From Ruminococcus sp. (GTDB taxonomy: Bacteria > Bacillota > Clostridia > Oscillospirales > Acutalibacteraceae): a DNA stretch of 16,654 nucleotides. Location of the stretch: NCBI GenBank assembly GCA_017380355.1, contig JAFOED010000051.1:1-16654 (forward strand), written 5' to 3'. The translations under genes and the position numbers were made by a program. The notes under the pieces were generated by a model. The model did not search any database. It was not told the DNA's origin and was given only the letters and a program-made list of their open reading frames with translations. Positions 14,210 through 16,654 of the stretch are shown here, in pieces. The stretch's first letter is position 1. Each line of letters opens with the position of its first letter.

Positions 14210-15409
14210 ATGAGCCTTCAGAATACACCATCCTCAGAGCGTCTTCACATCGGCTTTTTCGGACTGCGAAACGCTGGTAAGTCGAGTGTTGTAAACGCTG
14301 TGACAAATCAACAGCTTTCAGTTGTGTCTGATACACTCGGCACAACCACCGACCCTGTCAAAAAAGCTATGGAGCTTCTACCTTTAGGTCCTGTTGTGAT
14401 TATTGACACTCCGGGACTTGATGACGAGGGAACTTTAGGCGAAATCCGAGTCAAAAAAGCTAAGGAAGTACTCGCAACTACTGACGTTGCTGTACTCGTA
14501 ATAGACGCAAAAAGAGGAAAAACAGAAAAAGATATTAAGCTTTTAGATACAATAAAAGAGCGTAACATTCCGTACATCATCTGCTATAACAAAGCCGATC
14601 TTGATGTAGAAAAAACCGCTTTGGAAAGCAACGAAATCTACGTCAGCGCAAAAACAGGCGATAACATCAACGAGCTTAAAGAACTTATCGCAAAGCTCTC
14701 AAAAGGCGCAAAGGAAGAAAAGCCTATCGTTTCTGACTTAATAAGTGAAAACGATATCATAGTGCTCGTTATTCCTATTGACGAAGCTGCTCCAAAAGGC
14801 AGACTGATTCTACCTCAGCAGATGGTTATGCGCGATATTTTAGACCACCACGCAATGTGCGTATGCACACAGGTAAGCGAGTTAAGCGCTACACTATCGT
14901 CACTTTCTAAAAAGCCAAAGCTCGTGATAACAGACTCGCAGGCTTTCGGTAAGGTGTCACAAATTGTGCCTGACGATATCACGCTGACATCGTTTTCGAT
15001 TCTTATGGCACGATACAAAGGCGACCTTCTATCCCTTGTAAATGGTGCTCGTGCACTCTCACAGATTAAAGACGGCGATAAAATTTTAATCGCTGAGGGT
15101 TGTACTCACCACCGCCAGTGCAACGACATCGGCACGGTGAAAATGCCTTCGTGGATAGAAAATTTCACAGGTGCGAAACCTGAGTTTTCTTTCACAAGCG
15201 GTGCATCATTCCCTGACGATTTAAGCGAATACAAACTCATCGTTCACTGCGGCGGATGTATGCTGAACGAAAAGGAAATGAAACGTAGAATGAACTGTGC
15301 AAAAGAGACCGATATCCCGATTGTAAACTACGGAGTCGCAATCGCTCATATGCACTCAATCTTAAAACGCTCATTAAAACCATTTTCTGACGTATACGAT
15401 ATGATATAA
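14210..15409 (+). CDS. hydF: [FeFe]-hydrogenase maturation GTPase / scaffold HydF
   Basis: A 399-residue three-domain protein. The N-terminal GTPase has GLRNAGKS (18-25), DTPG (66-69), NKAD (127-130) and SAK (146-148). A middle dimerisation region follows (about 175-290). The C-terminal iron-sulfur domain has CTHHRQCNDIGTVKMP (Cys298, His300) and HCGGC (346-350, Cys347 and Cys350), which bind a 4Fe-4S cluster. HydF receives the 2Fe precursor and delivers it to the hydrogenase HydA. AGGAGG lies 5 bases before the ATG. It is the last gene of the unit, with a strong terminator 8 bases after the stop. The hydrogenase structural genes are not nearby in this window and must lie elsewhere. Confidence 0.97.
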   Translation: MSLQNTPSSERLHIGFFGLRNAGKSSVVNAVTNQQLSVVSDTLGTTTDPVKKAMELLPLGPVVIIDTPGLDDEGTLGEIRVKKAKEVLATTDVAVLVIDAKRGKTEKDIKLLDTIKERNIPYIICYNKADLDVEKTALESNEIYVSAKTGDNINELKELIAKLSKGAKEEKPIVSDLISENDIIVLVIPIDEAAPKGRLILPQQMVMRDILDHHAMCVCTQVSELSATLSSLSKKPKLVITDSQAFGKVSQIVPDDITLTSFSILMARYKGDLLSLVNGARALSQIKDGDKILIAEGCTHHRQCNDIGTVKMPSWIENFTGAKPEFSFTSGASFPDDLSEYKLIVHCGGCMLNEKEMKRRMNCAKETDIPIVNYGVAIAHMHSILKRSLKPFSDVYDMI

Positions 15410-15416
15410 AAATGAT

Positions 15417-15448
15417 ACCCCCACCAAAATCAAGTGGGGGTTATTTTT
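15417..15448 (+). terminator. Terminator of the hydrogenase maturation operon
   Basis: ACCCCCAC (15417-15424) and GTGGGGGT (15434-15441) form a perfect 8-bp GC-rich stem with a 9-base loop, followed by TATTTTT. It starts 8 bases after the hydF stop. Confidence 0.92.
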
Positions 15449-15507
15449 ATAATAGTCAGGTTTTGTTGAATTTCACTCGTTTCTTTATAAAACCTTGTCG
15501 CTTTTTA

Positions 15508-15536
15508 TTGACATCGCACAAAATAAGTGCTATATT
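15508..15536 (+). promoter_or_regulatory. Promoter of the TerB-like gene
   Basis: TTGACA (15508-15513), exactly 17 bases, TATATT (15531-15536). The ATG at 15568 lies 31 bases downstream. A near-consensus promoter for a single-gene unit suggests substantial expression. Confidence 0.87.
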
Positions 15537-15567
15537 GAAGAAAATATTAATTTGGAGGTTCATCATT

Positions 15568-15990
15568 ATGAGTCAGTTCAGAGATTTAATGCAGAAATAC
15601 GTAAATTTAGAGTACAACGAGCTTTTAGCTATCGGTAAAAAAGCTCTTGGCGAAGCTTATCCGGTACTTAAGAATCTTCTTCCTGACCAGAAAGATTCTG
15701 CTGTTTACGTTGTTTTAACTATCTTACTTGGTGCTGTTGGCGCTGACGGTACTCTCTCCGCTAAAGAAAGACAGTTCATGAAAGATCTTCTCGACCTTGA
15801 CGATGCTGCTATTGACAACTTCATAAAACTTTACACAGGTAAAGAAGAAGAAACAGTTCGTAGCATCGTTAAACTCGTTGACGGCGACACAAAAATCAAC
15901 GTTATCACTATCGTTACATGTATCGTAGCTTGTGACGAGACAATCACAGTTGACGAGCTCAGCTTTGTTGAAAGCCTTTTAGGTATCTGA
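15568..15990 (+). CDS. Small TerB-like (tellurite-resistance-fold) protein of unknown function
   Basis: A 140-residue, acidic, soluble protein, probably all helical. Two similar segments recur: LLGAVGADGTLSAKERQFMK (53-72) and IVACDETITVDELSFVESLL (119-138). Each pairs a hydrophobic helix with a D-G/E-T-x-S/T-x-x-E turn, the pattern of the TerB-like fold, which often carries metal-binding acidic residues. No enzyme motif, signal peptide or membrane segment is visible. GGAGG (15554-15558) lies 9 bases before the ATG; the frame stays open upstream to 15412, but that stretch crosses the hydF terminator and this gene's own promoter. It stands alone between two terminators. The fold assignment is tentative and no function can be given. 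Confidence 0.75.
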   Translation: MSQFRDLMQKYVNLEYNELLAIGKKALGEAYPVLKNLLPDQKDSAVYVVLTILLGAVGADGTLSAKERQFMKDLLDLDDAAIDNFIKLYTGKEEETVRSIVKLVDGDTKINVITIVTCIVACDETITVDELSFVESLLGI

Positions 15991-16003
15991 TAAATAATAA
16001 AAC

Positions 16004-16030
16004 AAGACCCGTCGAAGAAGACGGGTCTTT
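16004..16030. terminator. Bidirectional terminator between the TerB-like gene and the potassium channel gene
   Basis: AAGACCCGTC (16004-16013) and GACGGGTCTT (16020-16029) form a perfect 10-bp stem with a GAAGAA loop. T-rich tails follow on both strands (TTTTCTT on plus; TTGTTTTATTATT on minus). It serves both converging genes. Confidence 0.9.
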
Positions 16031-16032
16031 TC

Positions 16033-16461
16033 TTATTTTCTGACATTATTATTGAATTTTTTTACCTGTGATGAAATATCTCTCAGCTCTTCTTTACTCA
16101 TTTCGTCGAGATGTTCGAGCTTATCCATAAACGCAGTAAGCGTTTCTTTTTTCTGCATCTCGGTGACTTCGGTGTAGAAATTCACGACAACACCTGTTAC
16201 TATCGCGATAACTAAAGATGAATAAATAGTTACTAAAAGTGAGAGCGCCTTTGAAATCACGGTAACAACGAGCACATCACCAAAACCAGTAGTAGAAACA
16301 ACCGCGTAGCAGTACCACAGCGCATCTATATATCGGTTAATACCAGGCTCAACGAGTAAAATCACAAGAGCACTGCACAACACAAAGATAGTATACACTA
16401 TAAGTATCTGATGCGTTTTTGTTCTGACTAATATATTCTTAAGCATACGTAATCGTTTCAT
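16033..16461 (-). CDS. Two-TM potassium channel-like protein
   Basis: A 142-residue membrane protein. A basic N-terminus (1-18) leads to TM1 (about 19-38), a pore helix and selectivity filter DALWYCYAVVSTTGFGD (46-62, filter TTGFGD, close to TVGYGD), TM2 (about 66-97), then a charged helical tail (98-142) that may form a coiled coil. This is the KcsA-like pore layout, working as a tetramer. There is no RCK/TrkA-N regulatory domain. I place the start at the ATG at 16459-16461, with AGGTGG just upstream, because the consensus-like promoter at 16490-16518 lies inside the longer open frame that reaches 16545, so that extension cannot be translated from it. The stop is 3 bases from a terminator. 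The gating signal is unknown. Confidence 0.85.
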   Translation of the reverse strand: MKRLRMLKNILVRTKTHQILIVYTIFVLCSALVILLVEPGINRYIDALWYCYAVVSTTGFGDVLVVTVISKALSLLVTIYSSLVIAIVTGVVVNFYTEVTEMQKKETLTAFMDKLEHLDEMSKEELRDISSQVKKFNNNVRK

Positions 16462-16489
16462 AAAACCACCTGATTTCAATCTTTTTTTC

Positions 16490-16518
16490 AGTATAACATC
16501 TAAAAATACAAATGACAA
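16490..16518 (-). promoter_or_regulatory. Promoter of the potassium channel gene
   Basis: TTGTCA (complement of 16513-16518), 17 bases, TATACT (complement of 16490-16495), with an extended TG in front of the -10. The start codon is 28 bases downstream. It decides the start of the channel gene. Confidence 0.8.
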
Positions 16519-16623
16519 CACAAAGAGAAAATAAACTTTGAACATCTGTAATTAAGCAGGTATTTTCTTTTTTGATGTGCATTTTAGATAAAATACTGCA
16601 CTTTTTTTCTACATTCGGTTTAA

Positions 16624-16652
16624 TTGTATTTTTATCGTCACAGAGTTATAAT
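16624..16652 (+). promoter_or_regulatory. Possible plus-strand promoter at the window edge
   Basis: TTGTAT (16624-16629), 17 bases, TATAAT (16647-16652). The -10 is perfect and the -35 is moderate. A gene would have to start beyond the window. Nothing else is seen in 16519-16623. Confidence 0.4.
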
Positions 16653-16654
16653 TA

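Noticed and set aside
15412..15567. N-terminal extension of the TerB-like protein
   Set aside because: It would be encoded by the hydF terminator and by the gene's own promoter region; the residues are low-complexity and unlike the family.
1..16654. CRISPR arrays, insertion sequences, prophage, tRNA or rRNA genes
   Set aside because: No regularly spaced repeats, transposase or phage-like proteins, terminal repeats or tRNA cloverleaf signatures were seen in any gap between genes.

Overview
The window looks like a chromosomal segment of an obligately anaerobic, low-to-moderate GC Gram-positive bacterium (Clostridia-like; my inference). The reasons are GGAGG-type ribosome binding sites, sigma-A-type promoters with 17-base spacers, a superoxide reductase next to thioredoxin genes, and a complete [FeFe]-hydrogenase maturation operon. 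No rRNA, tRNA, transposon, phage gene or CRISPR array is visible.

Layout. (1) 1-1600, minus strand: trxA-trxB-superoxide reductase (cut by the window edge), an oxidative stress/thiol redox unit with a good promoter whose spacer is a perfect inverted repeat. (2) 1636-3066, plus strand: an XRE-type repressor-like protein with a membrane tail, then a PAP2-like membrane protein whose ribosome binding site lies in a long hairpin; a bidirectional terminator follows. (3) 3072-9699, minus strand: argH-argC-argJ-argB-argD-argF, tightly packed, with a promoter before argH. (4) 9720-11078, minus strand: argG with its own consensus promoter and hairpin terminator. Together with (3) this encodes every step from glutamate to arginine except carbamoyl phosphate supply. 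ArgJ recycles acetyl groups, and ArgB has the long form expected of arginine-inhibited kinases. (5) 10998-11433: a 436-base divergent control region between argG and the hydrogenase maturation operon. It holds both promoters, repeated ATGCAT motifs, a GTGGATAA/TTATCCAC inverted pair and a leader RNA with mutually exclusive hairpins. (6) 11434-15448, plus strand: a TM1266-type small protein, hydE, hydG and hydF, the set that builds the H-cluster 2Fe subcluster. The hydrogenase structural gene is not in the window. (7) 15508-16030, plus strand: a monocistronic TerB-like small protein; a bidirectional terminator separates it from (8), a minus-strand two-TM potassium channel (16033-16461) with its own promoter. 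The final 190 bases hold that promoter and a possible plus-strand promoter at the edge.

The most interesting item is the leader of the hydrogenase maturation operon (about 11305-11419). Three 8-base segments can form either an upstream stem enclosing a second hairpin, or an intrinsic terminator just before the first gene. No leader peptide is visible, and I do not recognise the structure as a known riboswitch class. Second is the ATGCAT-containing motif placed inside the spacers of both the argG and hyd promoters, which suggests a shared regulator.
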